From NCBI GenBank assembly GCA_902826155.1, contig CADEDU010000115.1, positions 1 to 17,618 on the forward strand: a stretch of DNA of 17,618 nucleotides, written 5' to 3'. Positions 6,943 through 15,370 of the stretch are shown one piece after another. Position 1 is the stretch's first letter. The number at the start of each line of letters is the position of its first letter. The notes beneath the pieces are model-generated. The model did not search any database. It had not been told where the DNA came from and worked only from the letters and a program-made list of their open reading frames with translations. The DNA is from an uncultured beta proteobacterium. GTDB taxonomy: Bacteria; Pseudomonadota; Gammaproteobacteria; Burkholderiales; SG8-39. A program made the translations under genes and the position numbers.

Positions 6943-8474
6943 CGGATGAACTCCGTCGGCGTTTGCACCGGCTTGTCCTTCTTCTTGCGAGTGCCGAAGA
7001 AGTTGATCTTCGATACCCCGCCGGAACAGCCGTTGCCGAAGCTGAAACCGCACGACCCGCGCAGTTCGTACGCGTCTTCGGTGACCTCGCGGTGCGTGGT
7101 CGGGATCACGAATCGATCCTCGTAGTTCGCGATCGCCATGATGTGATACATCTCCTCGATCTGCGCACCGCTCAAGCCGACGCGCTGCGCGATCGACTCG
7201 TCGATGCGGCCGTCGACCGTCTTGGCACGCATGTACGCACGCATGGCCATCATGCGTTCCAGCGCACGCGCCACCGGCTCCTCCTTGCCCGCGGTGAGCA
7301 TGTTCGCCAGGTAGCGAAGCGGGATGCGCAGGCTGCGCACGTCGGGCATGTCACCGTCCAGACCGATCTTGTTGGCATCGGCCGCAGACTGGATCGGCGA
7401 GAGCGGCGGCACGTACCACACCATCGGCAGGGTGCGGTACTCCGGATGCAGCGGAAAGGCGACCTTCCAGTGCATCGCCATCTTCCACACCGGCGAACGC
7501 CGCGCCGCTTCCAGCCATGCCTCGGGCACGCCGTCGGCGCGCGCCTGCGCGATCACCGCCGGATTCTCCGGATCGAGAAAGATGCCCAGCTGCGAGTCGT
7601 ACAGATCGTGTTCGTTCTGCGTCGCGGCCGCGGTGGCGATCGCATCGGCGTCGTAGAGCACCACGCCCAGGTAGCGGATCCGCCCCACGCAGGTCTCCGA
7701 GCACACGGTCGGCTGCCCCGCCTCGATCCGCGGATAGCAGAACACGCACTTCTCGGATTTGCCGGTATTCCAGTTGTAGTAGATCTTCTTGTACGGGCAC
7801 CCCGACACGCACATGCGCCAGCCCCGGCACTTCTCCTGGTCGATCAGCACGATGCCGTCTTCCTCGCGCTTGTAGATCGCGCCCGAAGGGCACGCCGCCA
7901 CGCACGTCGGGTTGAGACAGTGCTCGCACAGCCGCGGCAGATACATCATGAAGGTGTTCTCGAACTGACCGAGCATCTCTTTCTGCACATTCTCGAAGTT
8001 CGCATCCTTGGATCGCTTGGCGAATTCCCCGCCGAGGATCTCCTCCCAGTTCGGCCCCCACTCGATGCGCTCCATCCGCTCGCCGGTAATGAGCGAACGC
8101 GGTCGTGCGGTGGGCATCGCCTGCGACTCCGGCGCGTTCTGCAGATGCTCGTAATCGAAGGTGAAGGGCTCGTAGTAGTCGTCGATCTCGGGTAGATCGG
8201 GGTTGCCGAACACCTTCGCCAGCGTCTTCAGCTTGCCGCCCATCTTCGGCTCGAGCTTGCCGTCGGCCTTGCGCACCCAGCCGCCGTTCCACTTGTCCTG
8301 GTTCTCCCACTCCTTGGGGAACCCGATTCCAGGCTTGGTCTCGACGTTGTTGAACCACGCGTACTCCATGCCTTCGCGATTGGTCCAGACGTTCTTGCAA
8401 GTCACCGAGCAGGTGTGACACCCGATGCATTTGTCGAGGTTCAGCACCATGCCGATCTGTGCACGAACTTTCAT
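6939..8474 (-). CDS. narH: Respiratory nitrate reductase beta subunit (iron-sulfur)
   Basis: This 511-residue cytoplasmic subunit carries four iron-sulfur clusters between NarI haem and the NarG molybdenum site; E. coli NarH is 512 residues. Cysteine groups seen: 16, 19, 22 and 26 (CIGCHTCSVTC); 183, 186, 191 and 195; 216, 222 and 226 with Trp219 in the position of a cysteine (CRGWRMCVSGC), which gives the characteristic [3Fe-4S] cluster; and 243, 246, 258 and 262. The start MKVRAQIGMV at 8474 has GGAG upstream and matches family N-termini. Upstream Met codons in the same frame are not supported. The start codon lies in one copy of a 26-nt repeat also present at the narG end, and overlaps the stop of a mini-ORF. 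Confidence 0.97.
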   Translation of the reverse strand: MKVRAQIGMVLNLDKCIGCHTCSVTCKNVWTNREGMEYAWFNNVETKPGIGFPKEWENQDKWNGGWVRKADGKLEPKMGGKLKTLAKVFGNPDLPEIDDYYEPFTFDYEHLQNAPESQAMPTARPRSLITGERMERIEWGPNWEEILGGEFAKRSKDANFENVQKEMLGQFENTFMMYLPRLCEHCLNPTCVAACPSGAIYKREEDGIVLIDQEKCRGWRMCVSGCPYKKIYYNWNTGKSEKCVFCYPRIEAGQPTVCSETCVGRIRYLGVVLYDADAIATAAATQNEHDLYDSQLGIFLDPENPAVIAQARADGVPEAWLEAARRSPVWKMAMHWKVAFPLHPEYRTLPMVWYVPPLSPIQSAADANKIGLDGDMPDVRSLRIPLRYLANMLTAGKEEPVARALERMMAMRAYMRAKTVDGRIDESIAQRVGLSGAQIEEMYHIMAIANYEDRFVIPTTHREVTEDAYELRGSCGFSFGNGCSGGVSKINFFGTRKKKDKPVQTPTEFIR

Positions 8475-8487
8475 GCGGCGGCTCCTT
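8462..8487 (-). repeat. 26-nt imperfect direct repeat, narH-start copy
   Basis: On the minus strand this copy contains the narH ribosome site (AAGGAG), the ATG and the first four codons. It matches 8572-8597 at 23 of 26 positions; the three differences are all transitions. It contains the ATGA where a mini-ORF stop overlaps the narH start. Confidence 0.85.
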
Positions 8488-8584
8488 CGAGACGAATGCA
8501 TCGCATATCAACCCCCTCCTTCCCTAGCTGGCGCGAGGGAGGGAGGGCCGGGGCGGGAGGGCGACCATGATCACGGACTTTCAT
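8471..8584 (-). CDS. 37-codon mini-ORF bridging narG and narH
   Basis: An ORF starts at an ATG (8582-8584) overlapping the narG stop by ATGA and ends in a TGA (8471-8473) overlapping the narH ATG by ATGA. It begins MKVRDHGRPP; the first four residues equal the start of NarH. It is then Pro/Arg-rich (PPAPALPPSRQ) and ends RLEGAAA. It has AAGGAG eight bases before its ATG. The content does not look like a conserved protein. I infer that duplication of the narH start region around a small insert created it, and that its value, if any, is to carry ribosomes from narG to narH. It may equally be an accident without function. Confidence 0.4.
   Translation of the reverse strand: MKVRDHGRPPAPALPPSRQLGKEGVDMRCIRLEGAAA
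8514..8547. repeat. REP-like GC-rich palindrome between narG and narH
   Basis: CCCTCCTTCCCT (8514-8525) pairs with AGGGAGGGAGGG (8536-8547), giving 12 positions with one mismatch in the mRNA sense. It closes on a ten-base loop that can pair further (GC/GC). The downstream flank 8548-8561 is also G-rich. Such C/G-run palindromes resemble repetitive extragenic palindromes that occur in many copies in proteobacterial genomes. There is no T-run, so it is not a normal intrinsic terminator. It could stabilise or partly attenuate the operon mRNA. Confidence 0.5.
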
Positions 8585-8597
8585 GCGGTGACTCCTT
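8572..8597 (-). repeat. 26-nt imperfect direct repeat, narG-end copy
   Basis: On the minus strand this copy holds the last codons and stop of narG together with AAGGAG and an ATG in ATGA overlap, followed by AAAGTCCGTG. This is the arrangement expected for an ancestral, directly overlapping narG-narH junction. It matches 8462-8487 at 23 of 26 positions. Confidence 0.85.
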
Positions 8598-11500
8598 GTT
8601 GTTCGAGAGGTCCTTCGAGCCAATCCACCTTACTCAGCTTGCGCACGATCACGAACTCGTCGCGGTTGGAGCCGACCGTGCCGTAGTAGTTGAAGCCATA
8701 CGATTGCTGCGCGTAGCCGCCGATCATGTGTGTGGGCTTGGTGATCGCGCGAGTTACCGAATTGTGGATGCCGCCGCGTTGGCCGGTCATCTCCGAACCC
8801 GGCACGTTCACGATCTTCTCCTGCGCGTGGTACATGAACAGCGTGCCCTCACGCATGCGCTGCGACACCACCGCGCGGGCCACCAAGGCGCCGTTGGTAT
8901 TGAACGCCTCGACCCAGTCGTTGTCTTCGATGCCCGCCTTCTTCGCGTCGAGCTCGGACATCCACACGATCGGCCCGCCGCGCGACAAGGTGAGCATCAG
9001 CAGGTTGTCGGTATAAGTGGAGTGGATGCCCCACTTCTGGTGCGGCGTGATGAAGTTGAGGACGATCTGCGGATTGCCGTTCGACTTGCTATCGATGATC
9101 GGCTTGACCGTCTTGGTGTCGATCGGCGGGCGGTACAGGCATAACGCCTCACCGAAGGCGCGCATCCAGCTGTGGTCCTGGTAGAGCTGCTGGCGTCCGG
9201 TGAGCGTGCGCCACGGGATCAGCTCATGCACGTTGGTGTAGCCGGCGTTGTAGCAGACCTTCTCCGACTCCAGCCCCGACCAGATCGGCGAGGAGATGAT
9301 CTTGCGCGGCTGCGCCACCACATCGCGGAAGCGGATCTTCTCGTCTTCCTTGGGTAGAGCCAGATGCGCATGCTCGCGTCCGGTCGTTTTCGATAACGAT
9401 TCCCACGCTTTGACGGCGACTTCGCCGTTGGTTTCCGGCGCGAGCATCAGGATCACCTCGGCCGCGTCGATCTCCGATTCGATCTTCGCCAGCCCCTTGG
9501 TCACCCCGCTCTCGACTTCGCCGTTCAGCTTCGCGAGCAGATCGACTTCATGCTCGGTGTTCCAGGCGATGCCCTTGCCGGCGTTGCCCAGCTTCTTCAT
9601 CAATGGGCCGAGCGCGGTGAAGCGGCGATACAGATTGGGATAGTCGCGCTCCACCACCGTGATCTGCGGCATGGTCCCGCCGGGCGTCGGCGCGACCTCG
9701 CCGTGCTTCCAGTCCTTCACGTCGAGCGGCTGAGCCAGCTCGCCCGGACTGTCGTGCAGGATGGGCGTGAGCACCACGTCCTTCTCCACCCCAAGAACTT
9801 CGGGCGCCACCCGCGAGAACGCCTTGGCGATGCCCTTGTAGATCTCCCAGTCGGACTTGCAGCCCCATACCGGATCCACGGCCGCAGTGAGCGGATGGAT
9901 GAACGGGTGCATGTCGGAGGTGTTGAGATCGTTCTTCTCGTACCAGGTGGCAGTCGGCAGCACGATGTCGGAGTACATGCAGGTCGTCGACATCCGAAAG
10001 TCGAGCGTCACCAGCAGATCGAGCTTGCCCTCGGGCGCCTTGTCGTGCCACGTGACCTCGGTGGCTTTCTGTTTGCCGACCGCGCCGAGATCCTTGCCGA
10101 GTACCCCGTGGCTGGTCCCTAACAGATGCTTGAGGAAGTACTCGTGACCCTTGCCCGAGGAGCCGAGCAGATTGGAGCGCCATACGAACATGTTGCGCGG
10201 CCAGTTGTCGGGATGGTCGGGGTCTTCGCAGGAAAGCTTGAGTTCGCGGGTCGCCAGCTTTGCTGCAACGTAGTCCTTCGCATCCTTGCCACTTGCCGCG
10301 GCGGCCTTGCCGACCTCCAGCGGATTGGTCTGGAGCTGCGGCGCGGAGGGCAGCCAGCCCATGCGCTCGGCGCGCACGTTGAAATCGATCAGCGTGCCGT
10401 CCCACTTTCCGGGCGGCGCGGTGGGCGAGAGGATCTCGCTCACGTCGAGCGTTTCGTAGCGCCACTGATCAGTATGCGCGTAGAAGAACGACGTGGAGTT
10501 CATCTGCCGCGGCGGACGCCCCCAGTCGAGCGCGAACGCGAGCGGCAGCCAGCCCGATTGCGGGCGCAGCTTCTCCTGGCCGACATAGTGCGACCAGCCG
10601 CCGCCGGATTGGCCGACGCAGCCGCACATCACCAGCATGTTGATGATGCCGCGGTAGTTCATGTCCATGTGGTACCAGTGATTCAGCCCGGCACCGACGA
10701 TGACCATCGACTTGCCGCGCGTCTTCTCGGCGTTGGTAGCGAACTCGCGCGCCACCGTGACGATGTGGCTGCGTGGCACGCCGGTGATGCGTTCGGCCCA
10801 CGCAGGCGTGTACGGCTCGTTGTCGTCGTACGACTTCGCTACGTGCAGTCCGCCCAGACCGCGATCGAGTCCGTAGTTGGCCGCCAGCAGATCGAACACG
10901 GTGGCGACCATTGCGGCGCCGTCCTTCAGTTCGACGGCTTTCGCAGGCACGCGGCGCACCAGCACGCTCGGATGATCGGTGCCGGTGAAATGATCGTGCG
11001 CGCGGTTGCCGAAGTACGGGAAGCCGACCTCGGCGACGTGATTGCGTTCCTTGTCACCGATCAGGCTGAGCGCGAGTTCCACGCCGGCGCCGGTCGAACC
11101 CTTCGATTCGAGATTCCACTTGCCCTGCTCGCCCCAGCGAAAGCCGATCGACCCGTGCGGGACGACGACGTCGTTGGAGTTGCCATCCAGTGCGACCGTC
11201 TTCCAATCCGGGTTGTTGGCCTCGCCCAGGTTGTTGTCGAAATCCGACGCCCGCAGCAGCCGGTCAGGCACGTAGTGGTCGCCGCTCTTGACCAGCCGCA
11301 CCAGCATCGGCATGTCGGTGTAGCGGCGGCAGTAGTCGACGAAGTACGGCGTGGCGCGATCGAGATGGAATTCGCGCAGGATCACGTGGCCCAGCGCCAT
11401 CGCCAGGGCCGAGTCGGTGCCCTGCTTCGGATGCAGCCACAGATCGGCGAACTTGGCCGCTTCGCTGTAGTCGGGCGACACCACCACCGACTTGGTGCCT

Positions 11501-12321
11501 TTGTAGCGCGCCTCGGTGTAGAAGTGCGCATCCGGCGTGCGCGTCTGTGGAACGTTCGAGCCCCACAGCATCAGGAACCCGGAGTTGTACCAGTCGGCCG
11601 ATTCGGGCACGTCGGTCTGCTCGCCCCAGGTCTGCGGCGAGGCAGGCGGCAGGTCGCAGTACCAGTCGTAGAACGACATGCACACCCCGCCGAGCAGCGA
11701 CAGGTAGCGCGAACCCGCCGCGTACGAAACCATCGACATTGCCGGAATCGGCGAGAAGCCGATGACGCGATCGGGCCCGTGCGTCTTGGCCGTGTATGCG
11801 TTGGCCGAGGCGATGATCTCATTGACCTCGTCCCACTCGGCGCGCACGAATCCGCCATGGCCGCGCACCTTGGTCCACGAGTCACGCGTGGCCTTGTTCT
11901 CGACCATCGACTTCCACGCGGCCACCGGTGACTGGGTCGCGCGGGCCGCCCGCCACGCCTTGATCAGACGGCTTCGAATCAGCGGATATTTCAGCCGGTT
12001 ACCGGAGTACAGATACCAGCTGTAGCTCGCCCCGCGCGAGCAGCCGCGCGGCTCGTGGTTGGGCAGATCGGGCCGGGTTCGCGGATAGTCGGTCTGCTGC
12101 GTCTCCCAGGTGACGATGCCGCCTTTCACGTAGATCTTCCACGAGCATGACCCGGTGCAGTTCGCACCATGCGTGGAGCGCACGATCTTGTCGTGCTGCC
12201 AGCGTTTGCGGTATGCCTCCTCCCATTCGCGGCTCTCGTTGGTCGTCACGCCATGGTCGGAGGCGAATCGCCCGACCTCCTTGGAGGCGAAGAAGTTGAG
12301 ACGATCCAGCAGCAGACTCAT
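8581..12321 (-). CDS. narG: Respiratory nitrate reductase alpha subunit (molybdenum, catalytic)
   Basis: This 1246-residue catalytic subunit reduces nitrate to nitrite at a bis-MGD molybdenum centre on the cytoplasmic side; E. coli NarG is 1247 residues. The N-terminal FS0 cluster motif is intact: His51, Cys55, Cys59 (HGANCTGSC) and Cys94 (PRGCSRGAS). The molybdenum-ligand aspartate is in YDWYCDLPPASP (about Asp223). QTDYPRTRPDLPNHEPRG and the C-terminal NSVTRAITKPTHMIGGYAQ stretch are family signatures. The start has CCGGAG upstream and follows the narK stop by 30 bases. No internal stops or frameshifts are seen. The stop overlaps the ATG of the mini-ORF. Confidence 0.98.
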   Translation of the reverse strand: MSLLLDRLNFFASKEVGRFASDHGVTTNESREWEEAYRKRWQHDKIVRSTHGANCTGSCSWKIYVKGGIVTWETQQTDYPRTRPDLPNHEPRGCSRGASYSWYLYSGNRLKYPLIRSRLIKAWRAARATQSPVAAWKSMVENKATRDSWTKVRGHGGFVRAEWDEVNEIIASANAYTAKTHGPDRVIGFSPIPAMSMVSYAAGSRYLSLLGGVCMSFYDWYCDLPPASPQTWGEQTDVPESADWYNSGFLMLWGSNVPQTRTPDAHFYTEARYKGTKSVVVSPDYSEAAKFADLWLHPKQGTDSALAMALGHVILREFHLDRATPYFVDYCRRYTDMPMLVRLVKSGDHYVPDRLLRASDFDNNLGEANNPDWKTVALDGNSNDVVVPHGSIGFRWGEQGKWNLESKGSTGAGVELALSLIGDKERNHVAEVGFPYFGNRAHDHFTGTDHPSVLVRRVPAKAVELKDGAAMVATVFDLLAANYGLDRGLGGLHVAKSYDDNEPYTPAWAERITGVPRSHIVTVAREFATNAEKTRGKSMVIVGAGLNHWYHMDMNYRGIINMLVMCGCVGQSGGGWSHYVGQEKLRPQSGWLPLAFALDWGRPPRQMNSTSFFYAHTDQWRYETLDVSEILSPTAPPGKWDGTLIDFNVRAERMGWLPSAPQLQTNPLEVGKAAAASGKDAKDYVAAKLATRELKLSCEDPDHPDNWPRNMFVWRSNLLGSSGKGHEYFLKHLLGTSHGVLGKDLGAVGKQKATEVTWHDKAPEGKLDLLVTLDFRMSTTCMYSDIVLPTATWYEKNDLNTSDMHPFIHPLTAAVDPVWGCKSDWEIYKGIAKAFSRVAPEVLGVEKDVVLTPILHDSPGELAQPLDVKDWKHGEVAPTPGGTMPQITVVERDYPNLYRRFTALGPLMKKLGNAGKGIAWNTEHEVDLLAKLNGEVESGVTKGLAKIESEIDAAEVILMLAPETNGEVAVKAWESLSKTTGREHAHLALPKEDEKIRFRDVVAQPRKIISSPIWSGLESEKVCYNAGYTNVHELIPWRTLTGRQQLYQDHSWMRAFGEALCLYRPPIDTKTVKPIIDSKSNGNPQIVLNFITPHQKWGIHSTYTDNLLMLTLSRGGPIVWMSELDAKKAGIEDNDWVEAFNTNGALVARAVVSQRMREGTLFMYHAQEKIVNVPGSEMTGQRGGIHNSVTRAITKPTHMIGGYAQQSYGFNYYGTVGSNRDEFVIVRKLSKVDWLEGPLEQQGVTA

Positions 12322-12351
12322 AGTCGGTACTCCGGTTGTTTCTTGGCGTTG

Positions 12352-15090
12352 TTATCGAGTCGAAGCGGCAAGCGAAGCCGGCGGTTCCTTCCGATGCTCG
12401 ATGTCGTAGAGCAGCCCCGAACGGCGGGTGTAGTAGAACCACGTGATCAGCACGCAGCTCACGTAGAAGGCAAGGAAGCCCCACAGCGCGAGCGCGGCAG
12501 TGCCGGTGGCACTGATCGACAGACCGAAGCTCTTCGGGATGAAGAACGCCCCGTACGCGGCAATCGCCGAGGTGAACCCGATGATCGCCGCCGACTCCTT
12601 CTCGGCCTGCCTCGTGCGCTCGAGCGGCGTGACCTGCGGCATCAGCCGGTCCATGTCCTTGCGCATGATCACCGGGATCATCTGGAAGGTGGAGGCGTTG
12701 CCCACACCCGAGGCGAAGAACAACAGCAGGAACATGCCGAAGAAGCCCCAGAACGCGCCGGGCTGCTCCTTGATGCCCAGGAAGTACAGCACGCCCAGTA
12801 CAGCCGCGCCCATCAGCGCGAACACCCACAGCGTCACGCGTGCACCACCGAAGCGATCCGATACCCAACCGGTCGCCGCGCGCGAGATCGCACCGACCAG
12901 CGGACCGAGGAAGACGAGCGGCAGCGAGTTGACTTCGGGAAACTGGGTCTTCGCCAGCAGCGGAAACCCGGCCGAGTAGCCGATGAACGAGCCGAACGTG
13001 CCGGCGTAGAGCCAGCACATGATCCAGTTGTGCTTGCGCTGGAAGATGACGGCCTGTTCACTGAACGACGCCTTCATCGTGGCGATGTCGTTCATGCCGA
13101 ACCACGCGAAGATAGTGGCGAGGATCACGAACGGCACCCAGACGAAGCCCGCGTTCTGCAGCCACAGCTGCGCGCCGTCGGCGGCCTTCTGCGGTTCGCC
13201 GCCAAGAAAGCCGAATACGCCCGCGGTAACGACCAGCGGAATCACGAACTGCACGACGCTCACGCCCAGGTTGCCCAGTCCGGCGTTGATCGCCAGCGCG
13301 TGGCCTTTCTCGCGCTTGGGGAAGAAGAAGCTGATGTTGGACATCGACGAGGCGAAGTTGCCGCCACCGAAGCCGCACAACAGCGCGAGCACCAGGAACA
13401 TGAAGTACGGGGTCTGCGGGTTCTGCACCGCGTAACCGATGCCGAAAGCGGGGATGAGTAGCGAAGCGGTAGTGAGCGTGGTCCACAGCCGTCCACCGAA
13501 CATCGGCACCATGAACGAGTAGAAGATGCGCAGCGTCGCGCCTGATAGACCGGGCAACGCGGCGAGCCAGAACAGCTGATCGGTCGTGTACTTGAAGCCG
13601 ATCGAAGGCAACTTCGCCACCACCACGCTCCACACCATCCACACCGCGAACGAGAGCAGCAGCGCGGGCACCGAGATCCACAGATTGCGATGCGCGATCT
13701 GCTTGCCGGTGGTCTCCCAGAACTCGCGGTCCTCCGGGCGCCAGTCGTGCAGCACCAGGCTGGGCCGCGCGTGGACCTCGGGTTTGTGGATCGGCTGCAT
13801 CTCGGGCAGTTCGGGCAGATCGCGTAGTTTCTCGGGCAAGGCCTCGCGTTCCATCGCGCGGATCGACAGATGCATCCACACGGTCGCCATTGCCACCAGC
13901 GCGAACAGCGCCATGAAGCAGCTGGTCCAGATGCCGGTGAGATCGAGCAGCACGCCGAACAGGATCGGCAGCACGAAGCCGCCCAACCCGCCGATCATCC
14001 CGACCAGGCCGCCGACGGCCCCGACGTGCTTCGGGTAGTAGACCGGAATGTGTTTGTAGACGGCCGCCTTGCCCAGCGACATGAAGAAGCCGAGGATGAA
14101 GACGGTGATCACGAACGGCACCAGTCCCATCTCGGTGTGGAACGCCACCGGACCGCGGATGGTGTGGATCAGATACTCGGTCTTCGGATACGACAGCATG
14201 AACGTGCACAGTACCGACACGCCGAAGGTCCAGTACATGATGGTGCGAGCGCCGTACTTGTCCGACAGATGTCCGCCATACGCTCGGAACAAGCTCGCGG
14301 GGATCGAGTACATCGCGCCCAACATGCCCGCGGCGGCGATGTCCAGGCCGTACACGCCGATGAGGTAGCGCGGCAGCCACAGCGACAGCGCAACGAACGC
14401 GCCGAACACGAAGAAGTAGTAGAGCGAGAAGCGCCACACCTGGATGTTCCTGAGCGGCTCCAGCTGCAGCAGTGTGCCGCGCGCTCGCTCGCCTTTCGCA
14501 CGACGCGCTTTCAGCTCGGGGTCGTCTTCAGTGGTGAACCAGAACACCACTGCCATGATCAGCAAGGCCACCGCCCAGACCTGCGCGACGGTCTGCCAGC
14601 CGTAGGCCACCAGCACGAACGGCGCGACGAACTTGGTGACGGCTGCGCCGACATTGCCGACGCCGAAGATGCCGAGCGCCGTGCCCTGCTTCGCGGTCGG
14701 ATACCACTTCGAGACGTACGCGATGCCCACCGCGAACGAGCCGCCCGCGATGCCCACGCCCAGGGCCGCAACCAGCATCATCGGGTAGGTGGTTGCGTAC
14801 GAGAGCAGGAAGGTGGCTATTGCGCCGGCCACCATGGTGAGCACGTAGACGATGCGCCCGCCGTACTGGTCGGTCCAGATGCCCAGGAAGATGCGGATCA
14901 GCGAGCCGGTGAGGATCGGCGTGCCGGCGAGCAGGCCAAACTGCGTGTCGGAGAGCCCCAGCTCCTGCTTGATGCGAACGCCGATGATGGCGAACAGCGT
15001 CCAGACTGCGAAGCACACCGTGAATGCGACGGTGCTCAGTGTCAGCGCACGATTCTGCTGAGCGCTGCTCACGCCATCAAGGTGGTCCAT
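12352..15090 (-). CDS. narK: Fused NarK1-NarK2 nitrate/nitrite transporter
   Basis: This 912-residue inner-membrane protein comprises two complete major-facilitator units in one chain, about 24 helices. Unit 1 (about 1-410) is NarK1-like, expected to be a nitrate/proton symporter: substrate arginines Arg66 (GSLIRIFLG) and Arg269 (SLFRAYGG), nitrate signature FGVGNVGAAVTKF near 142-154. Unit 2 (about 465-905) is NarK2-like, expected to be a nitrate/nitrite antiporter: Arg521 (GATLRIF), Arg737 (ISRAATGW), signature GFGGGNFASSMSNISFFFPK and GLGNLGVSVVQF. A charged cytoplasmic linker of some 55 residues (about 411-465) joins them. Fused NarK of this kind is known from Paracoccus. The start has GGGAG upstream. 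It is the first gene of the nar operon, so nitrate uptake is made with the reductase. Confidence 0.95.
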   Translation of the reverse strand: MDHLDGVSSAQQNRALTLSTVAFTVCFAVWTLFAIIGVRIKQELGLSDTQFGLLAGTPILTGSLIRIFLGIWTDQYGGRIVYVLTMVAGAIATFLLSYATTYPMMLVAALGVGIAGGSFAVGIAYVSKWYPTAKQGTALGIFGVGNVGAAVTKFVAPFVLVAYGWQTVAQVWAVALLIMAVVFWFTTEDDPELKARRAKGERARGTLLQLEPLRNIQVWRFSLYYFFVFGAFVALSLWLPRYLIGVYGLDIAAAGMLGAMYSIPASLFRAYGGHLSDKYGARTIMYWTFGVSVLCTFMLSYPKTEYLIHTIRGPVAFHTEMGLVPFVITVFILGFFMSLGKAAVYKHIPVYYPKHVGAVGGLVGMIGGLGGFVLPILFGVLLDLTGIWTSCFMALFALVAMATVWMHLSIRAMEREALPEKLRDLPELPEMQPIHKPEVHARPSLVLHDWRPEDREFWETTGKQIAHRNLWISVPALLLSFAVWMVWSVVVAKLPSIGFKYTTDQLFWLAALPGLSGATLRIFYSFMVPMFGGRLWTTLTTASLLIPAFGIGYAVQNPQTPYFMFLVLALLCGFGGGNFASSMSNISFFFPKREKGHALAINAGLGNLGVSVVQFVIPLVVTAGVFGFLGGEPQKAADGAQLWLQNAGFVWVPFVILATIFAWFGMNDIATMKASFSEQAVIFQRKHNWIMCWLYAGTFGSFIGYSAGFPLLAKTQFPEVNSLPLVFLGPLVGAISRAATGWVSDRFGGARVTLWVFALMGAAVLGVLYFLGIKEQPGAFWGFFGMFLLLFFASGVGNASTFQMIPVIMRKDMDRLMPQVTPLERTRQAEKESAAIIGFTSAIAAYGAFFIPKSFGLSISATGTAALALWGFLAFYVSCVLITWFYYTRRSGLLYDIEHRKEPPASLAASTR

Positions 15091-15169
15091 GACCGCTCCC
15101 GTTCGTTGATATCTGTTTGTTTTGGTTCACGTGCAAGCGGGAGTTCAACGCGACTACACGGTTGGGCAT

Positions 15170-15183
15170 TTGACTTTGCTCAA
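15170..15183. promoter_or_regulatory. FNR/ANR-type operator
   Basis: TTGAC-TTTG-CTCAA matches the FNR consensus TTGAT-N4-ATCAA at eight of ten positions and keeps the TTGA/TCAA core on both arms. It lies about 80 bases upstream of the narK start. If it sits at -41.5, transcription would begin near 15135, leaving a leader of about 45 bases. A weak TGAACT lies at the expected -10 on the minus strand. Confidence 0.55.
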
Positions 15184-15274
15184 GTGCGCCGTGCGCCCGA
15201 TCGGAACCTTGTCCGCTGCCGGCCTAGCAGGCCGATGCGATGCGGTTCATGCCACCGGGAAAATGCGAAGCGCC

Positions 15275-15288
15275 TTGACGAATCGCAA
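15275..15288. promoter_or_regulatory. Weaker FNR/ANR-like site upstream of usp
   Basis: TTGAC-GAAT-CGCAA has one good half-site and one degenerate half-site, seven of ten consensus bases. It ends 82 bases before the usp ATG. TCCAAT at 15315-15320 could be the -10 of a class II activated promoter. Support is modest. Confidence 0.3.
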
Positions 15289-15370
15289 GATCGGCGTGGC
15301 ACGCCGCCCTACGCTCCAATCGAGCCCTCACTCGCATTGAGCTGAAGCGGCTCCACCGTTGGAGAGCGCC

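Larger units (their letters stand above)
15091..15370. other. Divergent promoter region, narK / usp
   Basis: This 280-base non-coding region must drive the nar operon leftward and the usp gene rightward. It contains two FNR/ANR-like palindromes, listed separately. No clear NarL heptamer cluster, IHF site or strong sigma-70 pair was recognised, and the -10 regions are weak, as expected for activator-dependent promoters. Confidence 0.5.

Noticed and set aside
6840..8195. 451-codon ORF antisense to narH
   Set aside because: Shadow frame; narH has all its cysteine motifs on the other strand.
8475..8580. Insertion sequence or transposon remnant between narG and narH
   Set aside because: Too short, no transposase fragment or typical terminal inverted repeats; a REP-like palindrome within duplicated flanks fits better.
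10126..11931. 601-codon ORF antisense to narG
   Set aside because: Long, Arg/His-rich antisense frames are expected opposite GC-rich genes. The narG frame is complete with all motifs.
15104..15113. TTGATATC-type sequence as another FNR site near narK
   Set aside because: Only one half-site is present; the partner arm does not match at the four-base spacing.
13870..15345. 491-codon ORF antisense to narK, and a similar one at 12169-13461
   Set aside because: Composition (His/Arg/Glu-rich, no recognisable domain) marks them as shadows of the real narK frame.
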